Positions 7,214 to 15,818 are shown, counted from the first letter of the stretch. The stretch is 64,000 bases of DNA from Lysinibacillus sphaericus (GCF_002982115.1 NZ_CP019980.1:1558001-1622000), one strand, 5' to 3'. Numbers and translations: made by a program. Notes: generated by a model not told the origin, from the sequence alone.

Positions 7214-9103
7214 ATGTTAGGCAAGACATTGAATCATCGTTATATCCCAGGATTAGATGGGATAAGAGCTTTAGCAGTACTAGCAGTCATTGCTTACCAT
7301 TTTAACTTTCGATGGGCCAGTGGAGGGTTCCTCGGAGTTGATATCTTTTTTGTTTTATCAGGTTATTTAATTACTTCAACCATTTTACCGATGAAAGGGA
7401 ATCAATTAACAGTCAGTTTGCGACGATTTTGGATTGGTCGCTTTCGACGTCTAGTGCCCGCTGCCTATGTTATGATTATGACCACTTTTGTGTGGGTCAT
7501 GTTTTTTCATAAAGAACTTTTAAATACTATGCGTGGAGATGCGCTATCTTCCCTTTTCTACTCTAGTAATTGGTGGTTTATTTATCATAAACTTTCCTAT
7601 TTTGATAGTTTCGGGTCGCCTTCCCCATTGAAGAATTTATGGTCTTTGGCGATTGAAGAACAATTTTATGTTATTTGGCCGATTGTATTGATGATTGGTT
7701 TAGCTCTATTTAAAAAACAAAGTAAATTTTCAACAATTATTTTCATTGGCGCAATTTGTTCAGCAATTCTTATGGCCATTCTGTATCAGCCAGGAGCTGA
7801 CCCAAGCCGAATTTATTATGGGACAGATACACGTTCCTTCGAATTGTTAATAGGCTGTTGGTTAGCATTCGTTTGGCCGATGAAAAGACTTTCTACGAAA
7901 AAGCTTTCTACTAAGCATGTTTATGAACTTAACAGCATAGGTGTCATTACCTTTAGTATTTTTATTGTCAGTATTTTATTCGTAGATGAATACCAAGCAT
8001 TTTTATATAGAGGTGGTATGTTCTTATTTTGTCTAAATGCAGCGCTATTAATAGCCTGTGTTTGTCATCCAGCTAGTTTTTTAGGCAAACTACTTGCATG
8101 GAAGCCACTTCGCTGGATTGGTTCTAGATCGTACGGAATCTATCTTTGGCATTACCCTATTATTGTGTTAGGTACTCCTGTTCATGAAATCGGAAACCCT
8201 GTCTATTGGCGTGTTACTATACAGTTATTGCTCATATTACTGCTCGCTGAATTATCTTATCGCTTTATTGAAATGCCTATTCGTAAAAAAGGATTCCGAT
8301 TATATTTCCGACAATATTTAATCATCCATCCGAACAAATGGCGTGATTTTTCAATTGCAAGAAAAATTGCAACTGCTGTTATCCCACTTTTCTTACTCGT
8401 GTTTTTTACTGGTATAACAGGGGTAGTAGGAGAAGCACCACAGGACACAAAGGAGTCTTACCCAACAAACATTAAAATAAATGGTGGACAACATGCTTCT
8501 GCAAAAGATCAGGATACAGTAGAGCAGGATTCCACAGATGAACAAGTAGAATCACCTGTTGATAATAACGAAGCAACGTCAAAAACGGAGAAAGATGATG
8601 TAAGTGACATTGCGAAGAAAGGACCGTATAAAGAACTACTAGCTATCGGGGATTCTGTTATGATTGATATTGCTACAAGTTTACATACGCTTTACCCTAA
8701 CATTACAATAGATGGAAAAATCGGGAGACAAGTTTCGCAAGCAGTCAAACTGATCCCTAGTTACGCCCGCTTTAATCAACCTGATAAAGCTATCATTATT
8801 CAACTTGGCACAAACGGATACTTTACAAATGACCAAATTGACACGCTTCTTGGTGCTTTTTCTCAAGCAGAAATATATTTAGTGAACACACGTGTACCAC
8901 GTCCGTGGGAAGCAAAAGTAAACAATGCTTTAGCGAATAAAGCGCAAGAACGTGAGAATATTACGCTAATTGATTGGCATTCTACAGCCTTAAACCATCC
9001 CGAATATTTTGCACCTGACGGGGTACATTTGGAGCCAAAAGGGGTAGAAGCTTTATCGAGTCTAATTCAGCAAGCAATTGATGCTCGTATGAATGAAGTT
9101 TAA
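7214..9103 (+). CDS. OatA-like O-acetyltransferase with SGNH domain
   Basis: A 629-residue membrane protein of the OatA/YrhL type, which O-acetylates cell-wall muramic acid or related polymers. The N-terminal acyltransferase-3 domain (about 1-350, ten or so membrane segments) starts with PGLDGIRALAVLAVIAYHF and FVLSGYLIT. After a final helix near residue 395 and a charged linker, the extracellular SGNH domain carries GDSVMID (Ser), QLGTNG, and DGVHLEPKG with the Asp-His pair. All catalytic-type residues are present. The ATG at 7214 follows TTGGAGGAAACAGT. It sits between spoIIP and lepA, an insertion relative to B. subtilis. Exact substrate is not provable from sequence. Confidence 0.88.
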   Translation: MLGKTLNHRYIPGLDGIRALAVLAVIAYHFNFRWASGGFLGVDIFFVLSGYLITSTILPMKGNQLTVSLRRFWIGRFRRLVPAAYVMIMTTFVWVMFFHKELLNTMRGDALSSLFYSSNWWFIYHKLSYFDSFGSPSPLKNLWSLAIEEQFYVIWPIVLMIGLALFKKQSKFSTIIFIGAICSAILMAILYQPGADPSRIYYGTDTRSFELLIGCWLAFVWPMKRLSTKKLSTKHVYELNSIGVITFSIFIVSILFVDEYQAFLYRGGMFLFCLNAALLIACVCHPASFLGKLLAWKPLRWIGSRSYGIYLWHYPIIVLGTPVHEIGNPVYWRVTIQLLLILLLAELSYRFIEMPIRKKGFRLYFRQYLIIHPNKWRDFSIARKIATAVIPLFLLVFFTGITGVVGEAPQDTKESYPTNIKINGGQHASAKDQDTVEQDSTDEQVESPVDNNEATSKTEKDDVSDIAKKGPYKELLAIGDSVMIDIATSLHTLYPNITIDGKIGRQVSQAVKLIPSYARFNQPDKAIIIQLGTNGYFTNDQIDTLLGAFSQAEIYLVNTRVPRPWEAKVNNALANKAQERENITLIDWHSTALNHPEYFAPDGVHLEPKGVEALSSLIQQAIDARMNEV

Positions 9104-9136
9104 TAAGCATCCTGCTGTCGCTAGATAGTCTCCCTG

Positions 9137-9170
9137 AGACGAGTCACTTAATGGAGTGACTCGTCTTTTT
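9137..9170 (+). terminator. Terminator of the OatA-like gene
   Basis: AGACGAGTCACT and AGTGACTCGTCT form a near-perfect stem around a short loop, followed by TTTTTAT. Confidence 0.85.
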
Positions 9171-9284
9171 ATATGAAAGAACAGGGATTTTTTCTTATGC
9201 AGAAAAAATAATTTGATTCTAATTTAATATATTTATACCAATTATAATCCAATTATGTATAATATTTAGTGGGAGGAGGGATTG

Positions 9285-9353
9285 ATGGATACAGTGAATC
9301 CACTAGTTACCAACTTTCAAGGATTACATAAAAAGGTTATTTATAACAAATGA
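9285..9353 (+). CDS. Putative 22-residue leader ORF
   Basis: A short ORF (MDTVNPLVTNFQGLHKKVIYNK) follows a very strong GGGAGGAGGG ribosome site (9271-9280) and a TATAAT-like box at 9258-9263. Its stop overlaps an in-frame ATG of the next gene (ATGA at 9350-9353), the classic layout of translational coupling. It may be a real small peptide, a leader, or the displaced original start of the downstream gene. I know of no homologue. Confidence 0.4.
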   Translation: MDTVNPLVTNFQGLHKKVIYNK

Positions 9354-9373
9354 CAAAAAGGGAGACTCAAAAA

Positions 9374-10225
9374 ATGAAAAGTAAAACACTTGTATTAGTA
9401 ATGACACTAATGTTAGCAATTGCATTCCATGTCAACATTGCAAACGCTAGCACTTTTAAAGAAGTAAAAGTAACAGACTCTTCATCAAAGGTATATGAAA
9501 AAACTGATACTAATTCAAAAGTAATTGGAACTGTGGAAAAGGGGAAATTTGTTATTTCAATTAGTGAACATAATGATTTTTCTCGTATAATGTATTTAAA
9601 TAACGAAAATAAAATGATTGATGGTTATATTATGGAAGATGCACTTGATGATGCGCCATACACAATTAAAATTGCGAGTTCGAAAAGTGGGTTGGTTGTA
9701 AAAGAAACGCCATCTTTAAAAGGTAAAACGATTGCAACATTACAAAATAAAATGGTTGTCAAAGATTTCGGATCAGTTGGTGATGGTTGGTCCTTTGTCC
9801 AGTATGGTAATGTTATTGGCTATGCTGCTACTAATTTTATGAGCAATTCACAGCCAACGACTAAATATGTGCTAGCAAGCAGTCTTATTGTTAGAAATAT
9901 TGCAAGCCCTTCAGGTGTTCAAGTAGGGGAGCTAGCTAAAAATGAAGAAGTAGCCGTTCATTCTACAATTGCTGGCTGGTCGTTCGTAACAACTGATGAT
10001 TACGAGGGCTATGTAGTAGATACTTACTTAAGCTCAAAAAATCCAGCTGCCGCGACAACGAGTAAACCAAGTGGCTCTTCAAATGCTAGTAATTCAAATA
10101 GCAGTAAAACCTATAAAAATTGTACGGAGCTTCGTAAAGATCACCCAAATGGTGTAGGAGCTGACCACCCTGCTTATGCACCTAAACATGATCGAGACAA
10201 AGATGGATGGGCTTGCGAAAGATAA
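9374..10225 (+). CDS. Secreted SH3-domain protein with Excalibur motif
   Basis: About 283 residues from the ATG at 9374 (AAGGGAG ribosome site 9 bases upstream); an alternative ATG at 9350 overlaps the leader ORF stop. A signal peptide ends at about ANAS. Three bacterial SH3-like repeats follow, with phrases such as VYEKTDTNSKVIGTV, VVKETPSLKGKTIATL and IVRNIASPSGVQVGEL. After a Ser/Asn-rich linker comes an Excalibur domain with NCTELRKDHPNGV and the calcium-type loop DRDKDGWACER. SH3b domains usually bind cell wall; Excalibur domains occur on extracellular proteins. There is no enzymatic domain, so it is probably a wall-associated binding protein. Confidence 0.82.
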   Translation: MKSKTLVLVMTLMLAIAFHVNIANASTFKEVKVTDSSSKVYEKTDTNSKVIGTVEKGKFVISISEHNDFSRIMYLNNENKMIDGYIMEDALDDAPYTIKIASSKSGLVVKETPSLKGKTIATLQNKMVVKDFGSVGDGWSFVQYGNVIGYAATNFMSNSQPTTKYVLASSLIVRNIASPSGVQVGELAKNEEVAVHSTIAGWSFVTTDDYEGYVVDTYLSSKNPAAATTSKPSGSSNASNSNSSKTYKNCTELRKDHPNGVGADHPAYAPKHDRDKDGWACER

Positions 10226-10260
10226 TTTTACTTTAATTGAGTAGCAAATAATAGAATTAA

Positions 10261-10293
10261 AAAAGCGCCTGCCAACATGCAGGTGCTTTTTTA
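10261..10293 (+). terminator. Terminator of the SH3/Excalibur gene
   Basis: AAGCGCCTGC and GCAGGTGCTT pair around a short CAACAT-type loop and run into TTTTTT. Confidence 0.85.
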
Positions 10294-10485
10294 ACTATAT
10301 AGTTAGTTATTGAATTATTTAGTGCTTCCTGTACACACACTTGTCATATTTTATGTACTTTTTGAAAAGCACTTTTTTGGGCCTTATTGCCTGAATTGGG
10401 TGCTTTTTGATGCATTGAAATGCAGAAAATAACAAGCATAAATAAGAGTAACCATTGATTTAACAGCATTTATCCCGTTCTAATG

Positions 10486-10515
10486 TTGTGGTTTGTATGT
10501 GGTTCATAGTATAAT
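10486..10515 (+). promoter_or_regulatory. Probable SigA promoter of lepA
   Basis: TTGTGG (10486-10491) and TATAAT (10510-10515) with an 18-bp spacer lie about 30 bases before the lepA start. Confidence 0.55.
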
Positions 10516-10544
10516 TCATTATAGTTTAATTAGGAGTGGAAGAG

Positions 10545-12371
10545 ATGAACCGAGAAGCACGATTAAAAAGACAAGAGAACATACGAAATTTCTCTATTAT
10601 TGCACATATTGACCACGGGAAATCAACGCTTGCTGACCGTATTTTAGAGCAAACGAAATCACTGACATCCCGTGAAATGAAAGCACAGCTACTCGACTCA
10701 ATGGATTTAGAGCGTGAGCGAGGCATAACAATTAAGTTAAATGCAGTCCAATTAAAATATGAAGCCAAAGATGGCGAAGTGTATACGTTCCATTTAATCG
10801 ACACACCAGGACACGTCGATTTCACATATGAGGTATCACGTAGTTTAGCTGCTTGTGAGGGCGCTATTTTAGTTGTGGATGCAGCACAAGGCATCGAAGC
10901 ACAAACATTGGCTAACGTTTACTTAGCACTTGATAACGATTTAGAAATTTTGCCAGTTATCAATAAAATCGACTTACCAGCAGCAGATCCAGAACGTGTG
11001 CGTCAAGAAGTTGAAGACGTTATCGGTTTAGATGCTTCAGAAGCGGTATTAGCTTCCGCAAAGGCTGGTATCGGTATTGAAGATATTTTAGAACAAATTG
11101 TTGAAAAGGTTCCTGCACCAACAGGCGATCCAGATGCACCATTACAAGCACTTATTTTTGACTCTGTATATGATGCCTATAAAGGTGTTATTATTTCCAT
11201 TCGAATTATGAATGGTACGGTTAAACCTGGCGATAAAATTCGTATGATGGCGACAGGTGCAGAATTTGATGTTATTGAAGTTGGCGTACATACTCCGAAA
11301 AGTGTGCCACAAAGTGAATTAACGGTTGGAGATGTTGGTTACTTAACAGCATCTATTAAAAATGTTGGTGATACGCGAGTGGGGGATACTGTTACATTTG
11401 CTAATCGTCCAGCAGCAGAGGCATTAGCAGGTTATCGCCGTTTAAATCCAATGGTATACTGTGGATTATATCCAATCGATACAGCTAAGTATAACGATTT
11501 ACGTGATGCATTAGAAAAATTAGAGTTAAATGACTCTGCATTACAATATGAACCTGAAACATCACAAGCGCTTGGTTTTGGTTTCCGTTGCGGTTTCTTA
11601 GGGCTTCTTCATATGGAAATTATACAAGAACGTATTGAACGTGAATTTAGCATTGATTTAATTACAACAGCACCATCGGTAATTTACGATGTTTATATGA
11701 CAGATGGTACGTCCATTAAAGTCGACAACCCATCCTTTATGCCAGACCCACAAAAAATTGACCGTGTTGAAGAACCATATGTGAAAGCGACAATTATGGT
11801 ACCGAATGATTATGTTGGTGCGGTAATGGAGCTTTGCCAATTGAAACGTGGTAATTTCATGACGATGGATTACATTGATACGTCACGTGTCAGCATTATT
11901 TATGAAATGCCATTATCTGAAATTGTCTACGACTTCTTCGATTATTTAAAATCAAATACCAAAGGCTATGCATCATTTGATTATGAGCTAATCGGTTATC
12001 AGCCGTCAAAACTAGTGAAGATGGATATCCTATTAAATGCCGAGCAAGTCGATGCACTAAGCTTTATCGTGCACCGTGACTTTGCTTACGAGCGTGGAAA
12101 AGTAATCGTAGAAAAACTTAAAGAATTAATTCCTCGTCAACAATTTGAAGTACCAATTCAAGCTGCAATTGGTCAAAAAATTGTCGCACGTTCGACAATT
12201 AAAGCGATGCGTAAAAACGTATTAGCAAAATGTTACGGTGGGGATATTTCTCGTAAACGTAAACTTCTTGATAAACAAAAAGAAGGTAAAAAGCGTATGA
12301 AACAAGTCGGTTCAGTCGAAGTGCCACAAGAAGCATTTATGGCTGTGCTGAAGATGGATGATACGAAGTAA
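10545..12371 (+). CDS. lepA: Elongation factor 4 (LepA)
   Basis: LepA is a ribosome-binding translational GTPase related to EF-G. The 608-residue product has all G motifs: AHIDHGKST (P-loop, about residue 19), [14 protein letters not shown] and SAKAG. The LepA-specific C-terminal domain follows, with [14 protein letters not shown]. The start is ATG 10545 with TAGGAG eight bases upstream; the in-frame GTG at 10536 lies inside the ribosome site. Its last 43 bases are repeated at 14357-14399 beyond a prophage remnant (see mobile element). The protein itself is intact, so integration preserved the reading frame. Confidence 0.98.
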   Translation: MNREARLKRQENIRNFSIIAHIDHGKSTLADRILEQTKSLTSREMKAQLLDSMDLERERGITIKLNAVQLKYEAKDGEVYTFHLIDTPGHVDFTYEVSRSLAACEGAILVVDAAQGIEAQTLANVYLALDNDLEILPVINKIDLPAADPERVRQEVEDVIGLDASEAVLASAKAGIGIEDILEQIVEKVPAPTGDPDAPLQALIFDSVYDAYKGVIISIRIMNGTVKPGDKIRMMATGAEFDVIEVGVHTPKSVPQSELTVGDVGYLTASIKNVGDTRVGDTVTFANRPAAEALAGYRRLNPMVYCGLYPIDTAKYNDLRDALEKLELNDSALQYEPETSQALGFGFRCGFLGLLHMEIIQERIEREFSIDLITTAPSVIYDVYMTDGTSIKVDNPSFMPDPQKIDRVEEPYVKATIMVPNDYVGAVMELCQLKRGNFMTMDYIDTSRVSIIYEMPLSEIVYDFFDYLKSNTKGYASFDYELIGYQPSKLVKMDILLNAEQVDALSFIVHRDFAYERGKVIVEKLKELIPRQQFEVPIQAAIGQKIVARSTIKAMRKNVLAKCYGGDISRKRKLLDKQKEGKKRMKQVGSVEVPQEAFMAVLKMDDTK

Positions 12372-12372
12372 T
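12330..12372 (+). repeat. Left attachment-like repeat (lepA 3' end)
   Basis: Starts GAAGCATTTATGGCTGTGC and ends GATACGAAGTAAT, including the lepA stop codon. Its partner at 14357-14399 differs at two positions only. This copy completes a functional lepA. Confidence 0.75.
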
Positions 12373-12463
12373 GTTGATATAACAACGTTTGTAGAGGTTG
12401 TTTATTAGTAATTTTATATCCTTTGGGTGGAGGATGCCACCGATTTGCCACCGTTATTAAAAT

Positions 12464-12498
12464 GAGCCTTCCACAGATGATTGTGGAGGGCTTTTATT
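12464..12498 (+). terminator. Terminator after lepA, inside the element
   Basis: GAGCCTTCCACA and TGTGGAGGGCTTT pair around GATGAT with a following TTTTATTAT. It now terminates lepA, although it appears to belong to the inserted DNA. Confidence 0.75.
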
Positions 12499-12559
12499 AT
12501 ACAAAAAGGAAGGTGTCAGATAAAAATAGACACACTTTATATCAATCGTAGGCGGCTCC

Positions 12560-12934
12560 ATGGCATGGGTCGCTTATTTTGTTGGCGGCGTTGACCACTT
12601 AATAAAAGCGTTAGTTATATTCATGACTATAGATTATGCATTAGGATTCATGGTTAGTTTAGTCTTCAAGAAAACTGAAAGTAAAAAGATGTTTAAGGGT
12701 TTAATCAAAAAGACAGTAATGGTATTAATGGTCATTGCTGCGGTGCAACTTGATTTAGCAACCGAGAGTGGAAACTTCATGCGTAATGCCATGATTCTTT
12801 TCCTTATCGGTATGGAAGGTATCAGTATGATTGAGAATCTTGGCAAGCTAGGAATCAAGGTGCCTAAGTTTTTATCTAACGCATTTACACAACTTCAAAT
12901 TGATAATGATGAAAAGAAGGATGATGCAAAATGA
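12560..12934 (+). CDS. Phage holin
   Basis: A 124-residue hydrophobic protein with about three to four membrane segments and a charged C-terminal tail (NDEKKDDAK). The pattern GGVDHLIKALVIFMTIDYALGFMVSL and GMEGISMIENLGKLGIKVPK matches the class of small phage holins that form membrane holes for the endolysin. In-frame codons upstream of the ATG (reading SIVGGS back to a stop at 12527) look like lost N-terminal sequence, and the ribosome site before 12560 is weak. The gene may therefore be 5' truncated. It overlaps the endolysin fragment. Confidence 0.75.
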   Translation: MAWVAYFVGGVDHLIKALVIFMTIDYALGFMVSLVFKKTESKKMFKGLIKKTVMVLMVIAAVQLDLATESGNFMRNAMILFLIGMEGISMIENLGKLGIKVPKFLSNAFTQLQIDNDEKKDDAK

Positions 12935-13209
12935 CAAGCGTTACAACTACATGCCGAGACTTAGCCGAGCTTTTACCTGCTGCACAAACAGCGTGTCGGT
13001 TGCTATTTCAGGAGTGTTACAAAGCAGGCATTAAGAACATTTTTATCACTGAAACATATCGCTCACAAGCACGGCAACATTACCTGTATGCACAGGGTAG
13101 AACAAGACCAGGGAAAATTGTAACGTGGACGCTGAAGAGTAATCATAAATCACGTCTAGCATGGGATATTGCGGTTGGTCCTCCACAATCATTGTATGAT
13201 ATCACATAA
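12931..13209 (+). pseudogene. Truncated M15-type endolysin (L-Ala-D-Glu peptidase)
   Basis: The 92-residue product resembles the N-terminal half of CwlK/VanY-type M15 peptidases: FITETYRSQARQHYLYAQGRT and NHKSRLAWDIAVGPP, which carry the His and Asp metal ligands. It stops at SLYDIT, before the second half of the domain. The final metal-binding His motif and any wall-binding domain are missing. It overlaps the holin by 4 bp, consistent with a phage lysis cassette. It is probably inactive. An unusually short intact enzyme is possible but unlikely. Confidence 0.7.
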
Positions 13210-13253
13210 TGTTTTGGAAAAATACTATACTTTTGTAGGGTTTTTAACAACCG

Positions 13254-13284
13254 TTGATAGAATATTAAGTTACTGGTATATAAT
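13254..13284 (+). promoter_or_regulatory. Possible promoter of the secreted protein gene
   Basis: TTGATA (13254-13259) and TATAAT (13279-13284) with a 19-bp spacer, about 40 bases upstream of the start at 13326. The spacer is slightly long. Confidence 0.5.
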
Positions 13285-13325
13285 ACTAAGAAATTATGTT
13301 TTTATAACTGAGTAGGAGGAGAATA

Positions 13326-14072
13326 ATGAAAAAATTATTTATTGTGTTACTAACAGCATTTGTATTCGCAGTAGTAAATCCAACGAAATCAGAAGCGAAA
13401 GTGATGCATGATGGAGCGGAAGTTGTAAAAGGGCAAACAGGGAAAATGACCTTTAAAAAAGACATTAAGGTATACAAGAAAAATTCAGATGGTACGTTTG
13501 AATCTTTAGTGGTAAAGCAAAATAACTTCTTTAGAACGTATGATATTGAAAAATATGATAACAAAATATTCTATCAAATGGGGCAATACCGAGTACAAGC
13601 AACCGATTTGGTAGTTTTCAAAGAAGTACCAATAAAAATTCGTTCCTCTTTTTATAACGAACCAACTTATATTATTATTAATCGTGATGGTATTTATAGG
13701 GTCGGATCATACGGATTTAATTTCAGAAGTAGATGGGGTATTTCTTTCTTGGATACAAATAGTGGACAATTGCTGGAGTTTTGCCAAAGCGATGATGGTA
13801 GTTGGATGGCGTGTTATCAGTATCCTGGTACAGACCTTAAAATCGCTGAGACTATACATAGTAAATCCGGAGAGCGTTTTGAGTTAACAAAAGATGCAGG
13901 TGGGAAAAGAACACCATTGGATGAAGCTAAATCAGAAACAATGTATGATAAGGGTAGTGTTTTTCAATCGCAAGGTACTGAAGTTAATGGTTATCTAGAA
14001 GTATTTAGTGAATCCGACTCAAAAAGTTCATGGCTTCCAGCGAATTTATTAAAGCCAGTTGGAGATAAGTGA
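13326..14072 (+). CDS. Secreted protein of unknown function in phage remnant
   Basis: A 248-residue product with a clear signal peptide (MKKLFIVLLTAFVFAVVNP, cleavage near SEAK). The mature part is beta-rich. It begins with a short SH3-like stretch (KGQTGKMTFKKDIKVYKK) and ends with a possible second one (VNGYLEVFSESDSKSSWLPANLL). I do not recognise the family. It has its own promoter, a GAGGAG ribosome site and a terminator, so it is probably expressed. Lying within the prophage remnant after the lysis genes, it could be a lysogenic-conversion gene that outlived the phage. Confidence 0.65.
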   Translation: MKKLFIVLLTAFVFAVVNPTKSEAKVMHDGAEVVKGQTGKMTFKKDIKVYKKNSDGTFESLVVKQNNFFRTYDIEKYDNKIFYQMGQYRVQATDLVVFKEVPIKIRSSFYNEPTYIIINRDGIYRVGSYGFNFRSRWGISFLDTNSGQLLEFCQSDDGSWMACYQYPGTDLKIAETIHSKSGERFELTKDAGGKRTPLDEAKSETMYDKGSVFQSQGTEVNGYLEVFSESDSKSSWLPANLLKPVGDK

Positions 14073-14089
14073 TAGATTAAGAATTATAT

Positions 14090-14128
14090 AAAGCCCTCTT
14101 ATTTTATTTGATAAGGGGGCTATTTTTT
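14090..14128 (+). terminator. Terminator of the secreted protein gene
   Basis: AAGCCCTCTTAT and ATAAGGGGGCT pair around a short loop and precede ATTTTTTAT. Confidence 0.85.
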
Positions 14129-14356
14129 ATGGTTGTGGACATGTGAATAGGCTGATTATCGATGTCTTGTGCTTAGCTGAATAATCCATAAAAGAACACT
14201 CTGTGATGGGTGGTCATTTTGTAATTTCCCCCATCATATCCCCACCAATGATAATAAATAAGCGAAGAAAAACAACCGACAAACCCTTTTACAGCAAAGG
14301 TTTATCGGTTGGAAAAGGATACGAATAGATACATCCTGAATACAACGTTTCTATAG

Positions 14357-14399
14357 GAAGCATTTATGACTGTGCTGAAGATGGACGATACGAAGTAAT
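14357..14399 (+). repeat. Right attachment-like repeat (lepA 3' end copy)
   Basis: A non-coding copy of the last 43 bases of lepA, again including TAA. The two substitutions (GCT to ACT, GAT to GAC) are as expected for sequence no longer under coding constraint. Confidence 0.75.
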
Positions 14400-14437
14400 T
14401 CTGATTTATCAATATAGGTTGTAAACAAGAACCATGT

Positions 14438-14479
14438 AAAAGCTCAGGTACTCAATTAATTTTGAGCCTGAGCTTTTTT
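14438..14479 (+). terminator. Terminator just beyond the right repeat (probable original lepA terminator)
   Basis: AAAGCTCAGG and CCTGAGCTTT, with inner CTCAA/TTGAG pairing, are followed by TTTTTT. It lies 39 bases after the TAA of the right repeat, the spacing expected for the pre-integration lepA gene. Confidence 0.8.
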
Positions 14480-14530
14480 CCATGAAAAACATATTGTTTT
14501 GCCTTTTGTTAATCAGAGACTATCAAAACA

Positions 14531-15157
14531 TTAACTGATTTCGTTTCTATAAATGATCTTATTTACATCGTGTCTTACTGTTTTATGACCGGCTTTCGTA
14601 CCTTTCCCAACAGCTATGAGCATTACATCTAAATACCTGTCAGAAATATGCAAGATGTCTTTTAATTTTTTAGAATCATAGCCTGACATAGTAATCGTGT
14701 CAAAACCCGCTTCGTTTGCTAATAAAATAAATGACATGGACGCAAGACTTACATCTCTAGTTAATTCAAGCTTTAAATCTTCCTTGGATTGGTGTTTGTA
14801 ATAATTGATTGCAGCATCCGCTAGATAATCCCTTAGCGATTCATCATAATACCCCGCTTGGAAGCCTTCCTCATGTATGTCGATAATATTCTCTTTGTCA
14901 AATGCCTGATAATCACCCAACATGACAATTAAAGTTGAAGCTTCTATTACTTGTTGCTGATGAAAGGCTATAGGTAGTATTAAATTTCTTAAGTCCGGAT
15001 TATCAATAATTAAGTATCGTGTAGCTTGGATATTATTTCCATTAGGTGACTTACTTGCACTTTCAACTAATGAACTTATTTGTTCTGAACTTATTTTATA
15101 ACTTGCATCATAATGTCTAACTGAACGTCTTTTTTCCAAAATATTTTTTACACTCAT
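14531..15157 (-). CDS. Nitroreductase family protein
   Basis: A 208-residue FMN-dependent nitroreductase-like protein. It starts MSVKNILEKRRSVRHYD, the usual flavin-phosphate-binding Arg-rich motif. SPNGNNIQATRYLII and the C-terminal GYDSKKLKDIL and IAVGKGTKAG follow. Family members reduce nitro compounds or quinones with NAD(P)H. It is divergent from an HxlR-type regulator across a 129-bp gap containing a strong palindrome. This is the arrangement seen for quinone/electrophile-responsive nitroreductases (MhqR/YodB-type systems). The regulatory link is inferred. Confidence 0.85.
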   Translation of the reverse strand: MSVKNILEKRRSVRHYDASYKISSEQISSLVESASKSPNGNNIQATRYLIIDNPDLRNLILPIAFHQQQVIEASTLIVMLGDYQAFDKENIIDIHEEGFQAGYYDESLRDYLADAAINYYKHQSKEDLKLELTRDVSLASMSFILLANEAGFDTITMSGYDSKKLKDILHISDRYLDVMLIAVGKGTKAGHKTVRHDVNKIIYRNEIS

Positions 15158-15228
15158 GCTATCAGCTCCGAAATTTTTATTGTCTTGCAGCTTTAATTAT
15201 AGTAAGCAATAATATAGAAGAAAATAAC

Positions 15229-15261
15229 GCACTTTAAAGTGGTATAGCCACTTAAAGGTGC
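15229..15261. promoter_or_regulatory. Palindromic operator between nitroreductase and HxlR regulator
   Basis: GCACTTTAAAGTGG (15229-15242) and CCACTTAAAGGTGC (15248-15261) are near-perfect inverted repeats around TATAG. The left arm also contains the perfect 12-bp palindrome CACTTTAAAGTG. It is the only such element in the divergent intergenic region. Confidence 0.65.
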
Positions 15262-15286
15262 CTATTTAGCGTTGGGAGGAAACTAG

Positions 15287-15658
15287 ATGGTGAACTATAA
15301 TACGGGAATTAATATTTTTATGAATATAGCAGGTGGTAAATGGAAATGTTTAATTCTTTTTTTCTTAAGTCAAAAATCAGTAAGAACAAAAGAGTTTTAT
15401 GAGTTAATACCTGGCATTACACAAAAAGTTTTAACAAATCAATTGAAACAGTTAGAAAGAGATGGCCTTGTACGAAGAGAAATATTTAAAGAAGTACCGC
15501 CAAAAGTAGAATATAGCTTAACGGATTTAGGAAAATCTTTTGTACCAGTATTAAACACAATGTGTGAATGGGGAAATACATATGCAGGTATAAAAGGTCT
15601 AGATAAAGATCAACAAATTGATTGTGATTTGTTCCGCGGTGCTCAAAATAACGTGTAA
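15287..15658 (+). CDS. HxlR-family transcriptional regulator
   Basis: A 123-residue winged-helix protein. NIAGGKWKCLILFFL, FYELIPGITQKVLTNQLKQL, ERDGLVRR and PPKVEYSLTDLGKS are the family signature (recognition helix near residues 40-60). HxlR proteins such as HypR, YodB and QsrR often sense quinones, diamide or aldehydes through a reactive Cys. Here the candidate is Cys in KWKC (about residue 21), with later Cys in the C-terminal part. GGGAGG precedes the ATG. It probably controls itself and the divergent nitroreductase through the palindrome between them. Confidence 0.88.
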   Translation: MVNYNTGINIFMNIAGGKWKCLILFFLSQKSVRTKEFYELIPGITQKVLTNQLKQLERDGLVRREIFKEVPPKVEYSLTDLGKSFVPVLNTMCEWGNTYAGIKGLDKDQQIDCDLFRGAQNNV

Positions 15659-15818
15659 TGGCAACTCGTCTTGCTTCTACAGGTACTGTAAATAATGAAT
15701 CAAACATTTATTTAAAAAGTGAGTAGCTGTTTTTTCTAGATTGAGGCAATATTAGGTTTAACTAGATTTCATTTAAAATGCCAAAAAATTGTCGATATAG
15801 ATTATGAGGTGGTAAAAT

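Larger units (their letters stand above)
10226..10544. other. Intergenic region before lepA
   Basis: This 319-bp gap holds the terminator at 10261-10293 and the lepA promoter at 10486-10515. A weak stem around 10378-10420 (AAAAGCAC/GTGCTTTT) may be a second, poorer terminator. Nothing else is recognised. Confidence 0.6.
12330..14399 (+). mobile_element. Decayed prophage integrated at the lepA 3' end
   Basis: About 2 kb bounded by two direct copies of the lepA 3' terminus, 43 bp with 41 matches. Inside are a holin gene, a truncated M15 endolysin gene overlapping it by 4 bp, and a secreted protein of unknown function. The lysis order holin then endolysin is phage-typical. The presumed native lepA terminator lies outside the right copy (14438-14479), as expected if an element inserted between the lepA stop and its terminator. 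No integrase, repressor or structural gene remains. The repeats and phage genes are visible; site-specific integration is inferred from them. Confidence 0.72.

Noticed and set aside
10376-10420. Second terminator before lepA
   Set aside because: Outer arms AAAAGCAC/GTGCTTTT pair but the inside is poorly matched; a good terminator already lies at 10261.
12420-12460. GGTGGCAAATCGGTGGCA on the minus strand, resembling the tail of a phage integrase
   Set aside because: Only about 14 codons, followed by a terminator on the wrong side; too short to support an integrase remnant.
14268-14314. AACCGACAAACC/GGTTTATCGGTT hairpin near the right repeat
   Set aside because: No T-tract, no attachment-site features and no partner copy at the left end; not assigned a role.
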